Virus record (IMG/VR): IMGVR_UViG_3300031227_004262
Location: 1 to 21,220 of that record
DNA length: 21,220 nucleotides
Origin: a virus
Strand: one strand, 5' to 3'
Shown: in pieces, positions 7,244-13,628 of the stretch
How the letters are laid out: each line of letters starts with the position of its first letter
Numbering within the stretch: the stretch's first letter is position 1
Made by a program: the position numbers and the translations under genes
The notes under the pieces: model-generated
Seen by the model: the letters and a program-made list of their open reading frames with translations, nothing else
Told to the model about the DNA's origin: nothing
Database searches by the model: none

Positions 7244-7733
7244 GTTTATCTTTATAACGTTCCCGATTAGAACAAGATTTGCAATAAATTGACCTATTAT
7301 CTATAATTTTGTCACATTTTGAACATTTATTATTTAGATTTCTATGATAATTGAAATAATAATTTGGATTTTTTAAATTAAATGTAATTTTCCCTTTCTT
7401 TTTTATTATCTCCCATTTTTCTGGATTTTCTTTCTGCCATTTATAACATTTTTCCATATATTCTTTTTTAAACCCTGGTCTATTCTCCATCTTCCACCTA
7501 CGTCTATCACTTTTTCTTTTATTACTTTCTTTATATCTATCTAAAAGTGTATTTTTTGTTAAATTTGGTTCTCCATCCTTTCTTAAATAATTAGCAATTA
7601 ATCCCAATTTGGTTCTTCTTGACCATACGGCATTTTGTGCTACATCTAACTTTATAGAAATTTTTAAATCTCCCAATCCATAATTATAAAGTTCTAAAAA
7701 CTCCTCGTCTGTAAATTTTCTGTAAATCACCAT
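7221..7733 (-). CDS. HTH and zinc-knuckle protein, possible remnant of a mobile endonuclease
   Basis: A 170-residue, very Lys/Asn-rich basic protein. Residues about 8-46 look like a helix-turn-helix (DEEFLELYNYGLGDLKISIK, then NAVWSRRTKLGL). The middle is charged and helical. Cys137/Cys140 and Cys151/Cys154 form a zinc knuckle (KCSKCDK and YCKSCSNR) of the kind seen in phage homing-endonuclease DNA-binding parts. No HNH, GIY-YIG or LAGLIDADG nuclease motif is visible. It sits between the terminase subunits and overlaps the large terminase start by 23 bp. It may be a degraded or two-part mobile endonuclease, or a DNA-binding packaging or regulatory protein. Confidence 0.6.
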   Translation of the reverse strand: MVIYRKFTDEEFLELYNYGLGDLKISIKLDVAQNAVWSRRTKLGLIANYLRKDGEPNLTKNTLLDRYKESNKRKSDRRRWKMENRPGFKKEYMEKCYKWQKENPEKWEIIKKKGKITFNLKNPNYYFNYHRNLNNKCSKCDKIIDNRSIYCKSCSNRERYKDKHGSKTQT

Positions 7734-7737
7734 TTTC

Positions 7738-7923
7738 TTACTTTGACTTATTTCTAAATTTATACAAAATATACTTCCATAAACTATTATTTATCATTAA
7801 ACTTCTAGCTAATATGTCACTCCAAGACTCACGCCTAGATTTTCTTAATTTATTCAATTTATATAATACTTTTCTATCAACTTTTATAGTAGTTATTGTT
7901 TCCCACTCTTTCCACTTACCCAT
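7738..7923 (-). CDS. Ribbon-helix-helix-like DNA-binding protein
   Basis: A 61-residue basic protein. A short strand (TITTIKVD, residues 9-16) is followed by two helices (RKVLYKLNKLRK and SWSDILARSLMI), the layout of CopG/VapB/Arc-type ribbon-helix-helix dimers. It has a perfect SD (AAGGAGGTG, 7 nt spacing) and overlaps the small terminase stop by 8 bp. No toxin partner is adjacent, so a role as viral repressor or packaging-site binder is more likely than an antitoxin. Identification is by pattern only. Confidence 0.6.
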   Translation of the reverse strand: MGKWKEWETITTIKVDRKVLYKLNKLRKSRRESWSDILARSLMINNSLWKYILYKFRNKSK

Positions 7924-8320
7924 TATTTAACACCTCCTTCACATTTTCAACATCTGGTTCAACTCTTTCAATTATTACCTTTAACTGTTCTACTCCTTTG
8001 TGTTCTACTTCTTGTTCTGTTTTTTCTACCCATCCTTTATTTTTTCCTAATCTTGTTAAAAGGAATTGACTTGCTTTTTGCCTTATGTTTGCTGCGCTTG
8101 CTGCGTTATCCCCTGCACTGAAGTTTAATTGTTTAAATAACTCTGATTCTGCTAAATCTATATTGCTTAATCGTTTTAGTTCTAATAAGTCTGCCATATC
8201 TTGATTCTTTCCTAAGTAAAGTGTTACTGCGCCTCTTGTTATTCCTAGTCTTACAGCTACATCTACTCGTGTTCCATTACTTGCTTCTATTGCCTCTTTG
8301 TATTCTGTTTTGTTTGCCAT
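7916..8320 (-). CDS. terS: Terminase small subunit
   Basis: A 134-residue protein with an N-terminal helix-turn-helix (about residues 5-35: NGTRVDVAVRLGITRGAVTL), a helical oligomerisation core, and the segment RQKASQFLLTRLGKNKGWVE, which recurs in small terminases before a Glu/Val-rich tail that contacts the large subunit. It recognises viral DNA for packaging. The ATG at 8320 has no SD and lies about 25 bp from a TATA box (TAGTTTATAA), so it is probably the leaderless first gene of the packaging operon. Confidence 0.78.
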   Translation of the reverse strand: MANKTEYKEAIEASNGTRVDVAVRLGITRGAVTLYLGKNQDMADLLELKRLSNIDLAESELFKQLNFSAGDNAASAANIRQKASQFLLTRLGKNKGWVEKTEQEVEHKGVEQLKVIIERVEPDVENVKEVLNNG

Positions 8321-8340
8321 GGCTTAGTTTGTTTAGTTGA

Positions 8341-8350
8341 TTATAAACTA
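8341..8350 (-). promoter_or_regulatory. Predicted archaeal TATA box of the packaging operon
   Basis: The minus strand reads TAGTTTATAATC. TTTATA is centred 24-25 bp upstream of the A of ATG 8320, the normal TATA-to-start-site distance in archaea, and the gene has no SD, so the mRNA would be leaderless. TATAAT could be read as a bacterial -10, but no -35 at 16-18 bp spacing is seen. Confidence 0.6.
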
Positions 8351-8355
8351 CCTAT

Positions 8356-8433
8356 TTATTCTTCAAACTCTTCTATTTCATTTAAATCCGGTCTTATATC
8401 TTCTTCTTCCCAATAAAATTCTTCTCTTTCCAT
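8356..8433 (-). CDS. Possible 25-residue acidic peptide
   Basis: A short ORF in the 163-bp gap before the small terminase encodes 25 residues beginning MEREEFYWEEED, about half of them acidic. There is no good SD, and a hairpin lies just upstream. The strongly biased composition and clean stop make it worth recording, but length alone cannot prove coding. Confidence 0.3.
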   Translation of the reverse strand: MEREEFYWEEEDIRPDLNEIEEFEE

Positions 8434-8443
8434 GAGTATGAGT

Positions 8444-8461
8444 CCCAGGCACTACTCTGGG
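8444..8461 (-). other. Small hairpin in the intergenic gap
   Basis: The minus strand reads CCCAG AGTAGTGC CTGGG, a 5-bp GC-rich stem with an 8-nt loop in an otherwise AT-rich gap. It lies after the T8 tract, not before it, so it is not a classical intrinsic terminator. It could protect the 3' end of the upstream mRNA or shape the leader of the 25-residue ORF. Confidence 0.35.
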
Positions 8462-8475
8462 TGAGTGCAATAATG

Positions 8476-8483
8476 AAAAAAAA
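8476..8483 (-). terminator. T8 tract, probable archaeal terminator
   Basis: Directly after the TAA of the 176-residue gene the minus strand has eight T residues. Oligo-T on the non-template strand is sufficient for termination by archaeal RNA polymerase. It marks the end of the 9654-8484 operon just ahead of the packaging promoter. Confidence 0.55.
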
Positions 8484-9014
8484 TTACTTCTTTTTGGTAT
8501 CTATTTCTTTACTAATTGACTTATCTAAAAGTGCTCTTGTTTTTACTGCTCGAGTTATGGCGCTTGGGCCTGATTCCATCATTGTGTAAGTCTGTGCATA
8601 ACCTTTGAACTTGTATTTTTTGGTATCAATTAATACGTTAAGTCCTGGGTTTAACTTAGATAAATTAGAATCTGGTACTACTTTTTGTGTGATTAGTTCA
8701 AAGTTTTTCATGTCTGTGTACTTGCTCCAGTCTATTTCTGGTAATTTGATTTTCTCTGGGTACTCTATTGAACCAAATTCTCTTAGCTGTGCGTCTATTT
8801 GAACTTTTATAGTTGTCTTGAAATCATCTCTTGCTACGTGTCTTGCAAAAGGTAGTCCTTTTAGTGTTGCGTCTGCTTCTTGTTTTTTTAGTTCTATTTC
8901 AAACTTTTCATGTGCAGTTAGATCTCTTCTTGACTTATTTAGGTTTACGCCTTTTACTCCATCTACAGTTAATCTGCTCAATTCTGCTTTACTCATTGGT
9001 CTTGTTATCTCCAT
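8484..9014 (-). CDS. Unknown protein, 176 aa
   Basis: I do not recognise this 176-residue Lys-rich protein. The N-terminal about 70 residues look helical and charged (MSKAELSRLTVDG; LTAHEKFEIELKKQEADATL). Residues about 80-140 contain strands (EFGSIEYPEKIKLPEIDW; LNVLIDTKKYKFKGY). There are no Cys residues, membrane segments or known catalytic motifs. It has a very strong SD (AGGAGGAT, core 9023-9028), so it is likely made in quantity, and the gene ends at a T8 terminator. An abundant DNA-binding or structural accessory protein is one guess. Confidence 0.68.
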   Translation of the reverse strand: MEITRPMSKAELSRLTVDGVKGVNLNKSRRDLTAHEKFEIELKKQEADATLKGLPFARHVARDDFKTTIKVQIDAQLREFGSIEYPEKIKLPEIDWSKYTDMKNFELITQKVVPDSNLSKLNPGLNVLIDTKKYKFKGYAQTYTMMESGPSAITRAVKTRALLDKSISKEIDTKKK

Positions 9015-9030
9015 TTTTTTATCCTCCTAT

Positions 9031-9165
9031 TTAGTTAGTTAATTTTATTTTTATTATAGTGTTTGGTAATATAAAGTTAAATAATCTAAGCCAAAATTTA
9101 TTAATCCAATTTAAATCCTTCCTCTCAATATCAACGTATATCAATACAAAACTTTTCTTATTCAT
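9031..9165 (-). CDS. Small 44-residue ORF between operon genes
   Basis: ATG 9165 follows the previous stop (9167) by 1 nt, has GGAG 9 nt upstream, and reads 44 codons to a TAA that ends just before the strong SD of the next gene. The product (starting MNKKSFVLIYVDIE) is basic and hydrophobic, with a Trp/Leu/Phe-rich middle (NWINKFWLRLFNFILP) that could be an amphipathic or membrane-touching helix. It fills the gap exactly in operon style. Function unknown. Confidence 0.5.
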   Translation of the reverse strand: MNKKSFVLIYVDIERKDLNWINKFWLRLFNFILPNTIIKIKLTN

Positions 9166-9166
9166 A

Positions 9167-9475
9167 TTAGTTTACTCCAATTGGTGCTTTCTTGATTTCT
9201 ACACCGAATTTTAACTGAGACTGCTCGATTGACATATATTTCTTTTCATCTTCAATGTCCTGGACTAATTGTTTAAGTGTGGCTTCTATAACTACTTTCT
9301 TTCGTTCTTTTGCTCTACTCTCTTTGTCTTCGAGATACTTTGCCCATTTGCTGTTGAATGCGTTGAACTCGTTGAAGTAGTTTAATTCTTTTTCTAATTC
9401 TGCGATTGTTTTCTTTCGGCCGTTGATTCCCATTCGACAAGCCTTTTGTTCTTCCTTTGTTAGTTTCCTTTTCAT
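9167..9475 (-). CDS. Unknown helical, charged protein, 102 aa
   Basis: A 102-residue protein made almost entirely of charged helix, with coiled-coil potential at residues about 20-85 (KKTIAELEKELNYFNEFNAF; ESRAKERKKVVIEATLKQLV). There are no catalytic motifs. Its ATG overlaps the stop of the preceding ribbon-helix-helix candidate as ATGA. It could be a DNA-associated or oligomeric accessory factor; I cannot name it. Confidence 0.62.
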   Translation of the reverse strand: MKRKLTKEEQKACRMGINGRKKTIAELEKELNYFNEFNAFNSKWAKYLEDKESRAKERKKVVIEATLKQLVQDIEDEKKYMSIEQSQLKFGVEIKKAPIGVN

Positions 9476-9654
9476 CTTTCTAGGTACTCTGGTTTAATTA
9501 ATTCTATCTGCTCGTCTAACTTTGCTTGTAATAAATCATTAACATTGAATGGTGATTTTTCTTTTTCCATTTCGTCTAAGAACTCTCTCTGTCTTTGTTT
9601 TATACTCACACTTTTCTGAGTTATACGCTCTCTTGGATTTACTCTCATTCCCAT
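9472..9654 (-). CDS. Ribbon-helix-helix candidate, first gene of a leaderless operon
   Basis: A 60-residue protein. A short strand (KSVSIKQ, residues 14-20) leads into two helices (RQREFLDEMEKE and NVNDLLQAKLDEQIELI), a layout typical of small archaeal and viral ribbon-helix-helix regulators. ATG 9654 has no SD but lies 26 bp from a TATTTAAAT box, so translation is probably leaderless. A small DNA-binding protein at the head of its own operon may autoregulate it. Assignment is by predicted secondary structure only. Confidence 0.58.
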   Translation of the reverse strand: MGMRVNPRERITQKSVSIKQRQREFLDEMEKEKSPFNVNDLLQAKLDEQIELIKPEYLER

Positions 9655-9660
9655 GTGATT

Positions 9661-9687
9661 AAGTATTTAAATAAGTATTTAAATGTT
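9661..9687 (-). promoter_or_regulatory. Tandem TATA promoter of the 9654 operon
   Basis: The + strand holds two exact copies of AAGTATTTAAAT in tandem (9661-9672 and 9673-9684). The outer copy places TTTAAA 26.5 bp from the A of ATG 9654, the archaeal TATA position for a leaderless mRNA. The 13-mer GTATTTAAATGTT (9675-9687) is identical to 18947-18959 and at the same distance from its ATG. The box overlaps the stop codon of the upstream glycosyltransferase. The inner copy, 14 bp from the start, may be an operator or regulator site. Confidence 0.7.
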
Positions 9688-10734
9688 GGTATTAACCAGC
9701 TTATGTATTTGCCTCGCCGTATTTCCCCAAGTTAAGTGCTCGATTGACTTAGCGCAATTTTTAGAGATTTTCTCCACTAGGTTTTGATTATCGTAACACA
9801 TCCTTAGCGTCTTCTTGAGGTCCTCCATATTTGGAGTTAACCAACTGATCCCCTCGTATTCTAGCTCGTGTTTTACCTCAGTCAGTTCTCCGTCTATTAG
9901 CCATCCGTTATTGTTCTCTTTTATGAAGTCTGTTTGCCCGCCGAATGTTGTGCTTATCACCGGCTTGCCGCAGGCCAAAGCTTCTAGGCATGGAATATTG
10001 AATGCCTCTGCTCTTGTTGGACTTACAAAGACATCACAACTATTGTATAATTCATTGAGTTGCTTTGTTGTTAGTTCCCCTGTGTGAAATACTACATCTG
10101 TCCTTCCTTCTAGTTCTGGGAATAATTTTAAGAAGTCTGGTATTCCGTATGCTGGATTAATCTTTAAAACTAACCTTGTATTATCTTCTAATTTGAATAC
10201 TTCTAGATATGCTTTGATTAAGTATTGGAGTCCTCCACGGTCTTCTAGGTTTCTTAATCCTTTGTTTGCTAGAAAAGTAAATGGTTTAACTTCCCTTTTT
10301 TGTTCTATTGGATAATAATCTTCTTTGTTGTATCCGTGTGGTATCATTATTAATTTTTTTGGGTGTACTCCTGAGCTTACTGCTGCCTGGAAAGTGTGCT
10401 CGCTTGGACAAATTATCTTCTCAATCCTAGGATTTAAGCATTCTTCTGCTATCCACTTAGGTATTCTGTCGCCTTCCCATACGAGATAAACCATTTGATA
10501 TTTTGCACTTAAATTAGCTCGCCAGTGAAGTGGATGTGTTATAATCAAATTAATATCAAAACCTTGTTCTCGTTTAACCATTTCTAACTCTTGGTCATTT
10601 ATCTGAGTTTCAAAACCTTGAGGGATTGCACTAATAAGCTTACACTCTGTTAATTTGTTTAATTCATTTACTAGTCCCCTTGTATGCGAAGAGTAACCCG
10701 AGGTTCCAAGTATGTTTCCAATTACATTAATCAT
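9679..10734 (-). CDS. GT4-family glycosyltransferase
   Basis: A 351-residue GT-B-fold retaining glycosyltransferase (group 1, GT4-like). The C-terminal donor domain shows the E-x7-E motif at Glu243/Glu251 (EAFNIPCLEALACGKPVI), preceded by LYNSCDVFVSPT. IPHGYN and FTFLANKGLRNLEDRGG are typical of the domain junction. It transfers a sugar from a nucleotide donor; the substrate cannot be read. It is the last gene of the glycan cassette, starts by an ATGA overlap with the GT2 gene upstream, and its stop lies in the next promoter. Confidence 0.87.
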   Translation of the reverse strand: MINVIGNILGTSGYSSHTRGLVNELNKLTECKLISAIPQGFETQINDQELEMVKREQGFDINLIITHPLHWRANLSAKYQMVYLVWEGDRIPKWIAEECLNPRIEKIICPSEHTFQAAVSSGVHPKKLIMIPHGYNKEDYYPIEQKREVKPFTFLANKGLRNLEDRGGLQYLIKAYLEVFKLEDNTRLVLKINPAYGIPDFLKLFPELEGRTDVVFHTGELTTKQLNELYNSCDVFVSPTRAEAFNIPCLEALACGKPVISTTFGGQTDFIKENNNGWLIDGELTEVKHELEYEGISWLTPNMEDLKKTLRMCYDNQNLVEKISKNCAKSIEHLTWGNTARQIHKLVNTNI

Positions 10735-11570
10735 TTGAACTGCTCCTTGTATTTTGACACGAAATCACCATTTTCTTCTGATAGTTTCTTTGTAAAATCA
10801 TTAAGTAATCCATGATTGAAGTCTAGGTTATTTTGATACTCTGGGGTTCTTTCTCCACCTGAATTTGTCATAAGATGATAAGCAATAGCTCCAGTATGTA
10901 CTCCTATTTTAAATCCTGCAGTAATTGCTTTAAAGCTGAAGAACTCTTCCTCACGAAATGAACAGAATCCTATATTACTCTCATATTTTACTTTCTCATG
11001 TACTGTCTTTCTGATAAGTGCCATTGACCTGAAATGTGGGCTTGGGATTATTTCTTTCTCAATATAAAGCCATCCGCAATCATCCCCGAATTTATCTATT
11101 GTTCCGTCTTTTTTTAATTTAATGTCTGCTATGAAAGGTTTGACAAACTTCGTTTCTCTTCTTGGGGTTGGTTGGAACGCTACTGGGACTAATCCACTTG
11201 CTATGTCATATCCTGCGTCTAAAGTCTCTACTAATTTTTCTATGTAATCTGGTTCAAGTATATTATCGTCATCTAACCTTAAAATTGCTTCACCTTCTCC
11301 TACCTTCATTATTTTATCTACCAACATTTGTCTTAACTTTGTTACACCGTATCTTGTTTGTTCTTCACGCATAATGAATACCCTGTGGTTTTCTTGTTTA
11401 AGTAGGTTAATTAGACATCTAATAAAATGATGTGATATAAGTGGTGCGCCCGACCTATCATCATAAATAAAAATATCCCAGTCTTGGTGGCTCTGCGTTC
11501 TTAGACTTTGAAGTAATAATCCTACTTCAGAAGGTCTATCTTTCGTACAACACATTATATCAATCTTCAT
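10731..11570 (-). CDS. GT2-family glycosyltransferase
   Basis: A 279-residue GT-A-fold protein. The start MKIDIMCCTKDRPSEVGLLL is the nucleotide-binding strand and helix, IYDD lies at about 35-38, and the metal-binding Asp cluster LRLDDDN has Asp100-Asp102. A later FREEEFFSFKAITAG resembles the ED catalytic motif of GT2 enzymes. It adds a sugar to a glycan acceptor in the cytoplasm. It has ATGA overlaps with the genes on both sides, so it is part of one coupled operon. Donor and acceptor unknown. Confidence 0.85.
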   Translation of the reverse strand: MKIDIMCCTKDRPSEVGLLLQSLRTQSHQDWDIFIYDDRSGAPLISHHFIRCLINLLKQENHRVFIMREEQTRYGVTKLRQMLVDKIMKVGEGEAILRLDDDNILEPDYIEKLVETLDAGYDIASGLVPVAFQPTPRRETKFVKPFIADIKLKKDGTIDKFGDDCGWLYIEKEIIPSPHFRSMALIRKTVHEKVKYESNIGFCSFREEEFFSFKAITAGFKIGVHTGAIAYHLMTNSGGERTPEYQNNLDFNHGLLNDFTKKLSEENGDFVSKYKEQFK

Positions 11571-12865
11571 TTAATCACCATCTTTTGAATTTTGTCTCTT
11601 TTAGCGTGGATGTACTTTTCTGGCATAGAATCTGTACGAGTAAATGATGCACTTTGCGCTTTTAAACCTTTATAAAATGAGTCTTCCCTTGAAAAGTCTG
11701 GCTTATTGAAATAGAGCCCATTGAATTCCCAGTCATACCCTTTGAATTTATCTGATCCAACTGCCTCATCGTACATCTTGCTTCCAGGATATGGCGTAAC
11801 TAGTCCTATGTCAAAATCATCTGGTCTGGCTTTTTTTAACCAGTCTACTGTCTCTTCTACATCTTGTTTTGTTTCTCCTGGTAATCCCATCATAGTAAAT
11901 GCTTCATAATGGATTCCAGCTTCTTGGATTAATTTTCTTGCAGCATAGTTCTGTTCAACTGTCACTCCCTTTCCAAGAGCTTTTAACATTCTATCTGAAC
12001 CGCTTTCTACACCTGTACACAACTTAACGAATCCTGCTTTTTTGAGTAACCCGGCTTGTTCTGGATGTTTTGAAAGAATATCGCTTCTGATAAATCCTCT
12101 GTGCTGATATGGGCGCTTGCTTAACCTATCGCATAATTCTTCTAATCTACCGGGATTAACATTTATCTCATCATCGTACCACATAAAGCTTTCATACCCG
12201 TATTGTTCGTTTAGTCTGTCCATTTCTTCGACAACTCTTTCTGGGGAATGTTGTCTGATTTTGTTATACATCTCAATATCACGTCCGCAGCAAAAGTTAC
12301 AAGTAAACGGACAACCTCTCTGAGTTTGAACACTTGTGGTATCTTTGCCTAATAAATTATAATGATAAGTATCTCTGTCTATGAACTTTTCGTCTGGCAT
12401 TTTTACATCATCCAGTTTCTTTACTAATTCACCTTTTTGCCATCCTGGCTTAAATATATTTTCTGTTGACTCTCCTTCCCCCTCGAATACTGTATCATAT
12501 CCATCTAATGTCTTAATGTTTGGATCTTCTATGCCTTTTCTTTTTAATGAGCTCATTGCGCTTGCGTGTGGACCACCTATTACTGTTTTCACATTAGGAT
12601 TGGACTCTTTTAATGTATTGAATAATCTGTGGGTATGTTTAAATTGTGGTGAGGTACCTCCAAATAAATAATAATCAAAACTATTGGAAAGTCTTCTCAT
12701 TGTATTTTCTGCTGACTCTATGTCAGTTCCTGCAAAGTCTAAAAATGATACATCATTCTCTTTGTCTAAGGCGGTTGCTACTCTGACCATTCCAACGTTT
12801 GGGAATACTCTTTCATTTATTAGAAATGGGCTTGGAGGATTTATTAAAACTACTTTATTCCCCAT
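11567..12865 (-). CDS. B12-binding-type radical SAM enzyme
   Basis: A 432-residue protein. Residues 1-110 form a Rossmann-like cobalamin-binding-type domain (KVVLINPPSP, LFGGTSPQFKHT, KTVIGGPHASA). The radical SAM core begins with Cys185-x3-Cys189-x2-Cys192 (RGCPFTCNFC) and continues with WYDDEINVNP, GVESGSDRMLKALGKG and MMGLPGETKQD. No DxHxxG cobalamin ligand is seen, as in many class B members. Relatives are C- or P-methyltransferases, methylthiotransferases and ring-forming enzymes. In this cassette a sugar or lipid tailoring step is plausible. It overlaps the upstream GT2 by 16 bp and the downstream one as ATGA. Confidence 0.87.
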   Translation of the reverse strand: MGNKVVLINPPSPFLINERVFPNVGMVRVATALDKENDVSFLDFAGTDIESAENTMRRLSNSFDYYLFGGTSPQFKHTHRLFNTLKESNPNVKTVIGGPHASAMSSLKRKGIEDPNIKTLDGYDTVFEGEGESTENIFKPGWQKGELVKKLDDVKMPDEKFIDRDTYHYNLLGKDTTSVQTQRGCPFTCNFCCGRDIEMYNKIRQHSPERVVEEMDRLNEQYGYESFMWYDDEINVNPGRLEELCDRLSKRPYQHRGFIRSDILSKHPEQAGLLKKAGFVKLCTGVESGSDRMLKALGKGVTVEQNYAARKLIQEAGIHYEAFTMMGLPGETKQDVEETVDWLKKARPDDFDIGLVTPYPGSKMYDEAVGSDKFKGYDWEFNGLYFNKPDFSREDSFYKGLKAQSASFTRTDSMPEKYIHAKRDKIQKMVIK

Positions 12866-13506
12866 TTTTTCTTAAATAATTTACCCATTTTTTTTAGATG
12901 ATCTGATTTGTGTGTTAAATTCCTATCTGTTAATTGATGATGTTGAACCCAAAAATTACACATGACTCCTTTTAATCCTGCATTATCTATTCTATATGAA
13001 TAATCTATGTCATCTCCCCCGCTAAACTGTTCATCAAACAATCCAATTTTTTCAATAGTTCTTTTCGGAATATAAGTATTCCACGTACCTGCCCATTTTT
13101 GGCCTTCTAAAAATTCTGGTCCAGAAATACCTCCCCCATTTATTCCTATCACTATCCCAATATCTTTTTTTTGTGCATTATCATGCATATTCATCAACCA
13201 ATCTTTTCCATATAATTTAAAATGTATTACATCTGCCTGAGTCAAATAAATATCCATATTACCTGCTTTTTTTATTCCAAAGTTAATAGCATTGACTAAT
13301 CCTTTTCTGGGAATTTGATATAATTCTATGTTTTCATGTCTATCTAAAAGGTTTAAACAATATTCCCAAGTTCCATCATCACTATATCCATCTATAATAA
13401 TTAACTTAAATGGGAAACTGGTAGATTCATACAAGTGTTTAATCATTTCTTTTAGGTGTGGCATTGCGTCCAATACTGGTAAAATAATTGCTACTTTCGG
13501 ATTCAT
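12850..13506 (-). CDS. GT2-family glycosyltransferase (short)
   Basis: A 218-residue GT-A-fold protein. VAIILPVLDAMPHLKEMIKH at 5-24 is the family start, IIIDGYSDDGT at 37-46 binds the nucleotide, LTQADVI (88-94) takes the DxD position in altered form, and FSGGDDIDYSYR (161-172) is the acceptor/base motif. It is more Lys/Ile/Asn-rich than its neighbours, suggesting separate acquisition. It starts with an ATGA overlap on a 41-residue ORF and has 16 bp overlap with the next gene. Probably an active transferase, though the incomplete DxD leaves doubt about the metal site. Confidence 0.8.
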   Translation of the reverse strand: MNPKVAIILPVLDAMPHLKEMIKHLYESTSFPFKLIIIDGYSDDGTWEYCLNLLDRHENIELYQIPRKGLVNAINFGIKKAGNMDIYLTQADVIHFKLYGKDWLMNMHDNAQKKDIGIVIGINGGGISGPEFLEGQKWAGTWNTYIPKRTIEKIGLFDEQFSGGDDIDYSYRIDNAGLKGVMCNFWVQHHQLTDRNLTHKSDHLKKMGKLFKKKWGIK

Positions 13507-13628
13507 TCTTCAACATACACCTCATAATAGTGCCAGACAAATCTTGGATTTCCTGGCTCGACAACTGTGCATAGATATTTCCCAGAAGGTATATCTTGTC
13601 CGGTTCCATATTTATATACTCTTCTCAT
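13503..13628 (-). CDS. Small 41-residue protein coupled to the radical SAM gene
   Basis: A 41-codon ORF fills the gap between the SPASM radical SAM gene and the GT2 gene, with ATGA overlaps at both ends (13625-13628 and 13503-13506). That is strong evidence for translation. The product begins MRRVYKYGTGQDIPSGKYLC and continues with a Trp/Tyr/Val-rich, acidic end (FVWHYYEVYVEE), like a single small beta-domain. It could be a small accessory protein, or less likely a peptide substrate for the adjacent radical SAM enzyme. Confidence 0.62.
   Translation of the reverse strand: MRRVYKYGTGQDIPSGKYLCTVVEPGNPRFVWHYYEVYVEE

Noticed and set aside
7738-7923. Toxin-antitoxin antitoxin because of the ribbon-helix-helix pattern
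   Set aside because: No toxin-like partner is adjacent; the neighbours are terminase genes and an HTH/zinc protein.
8336-8350. Bacterial -10 box (TATAAT) before the small terminase
   Set aside because: The nearest -35-like TTGAAG is only 15 bp away and weak. The distance to the ATG and the lack of an SD fit an archaeal TATA box better.
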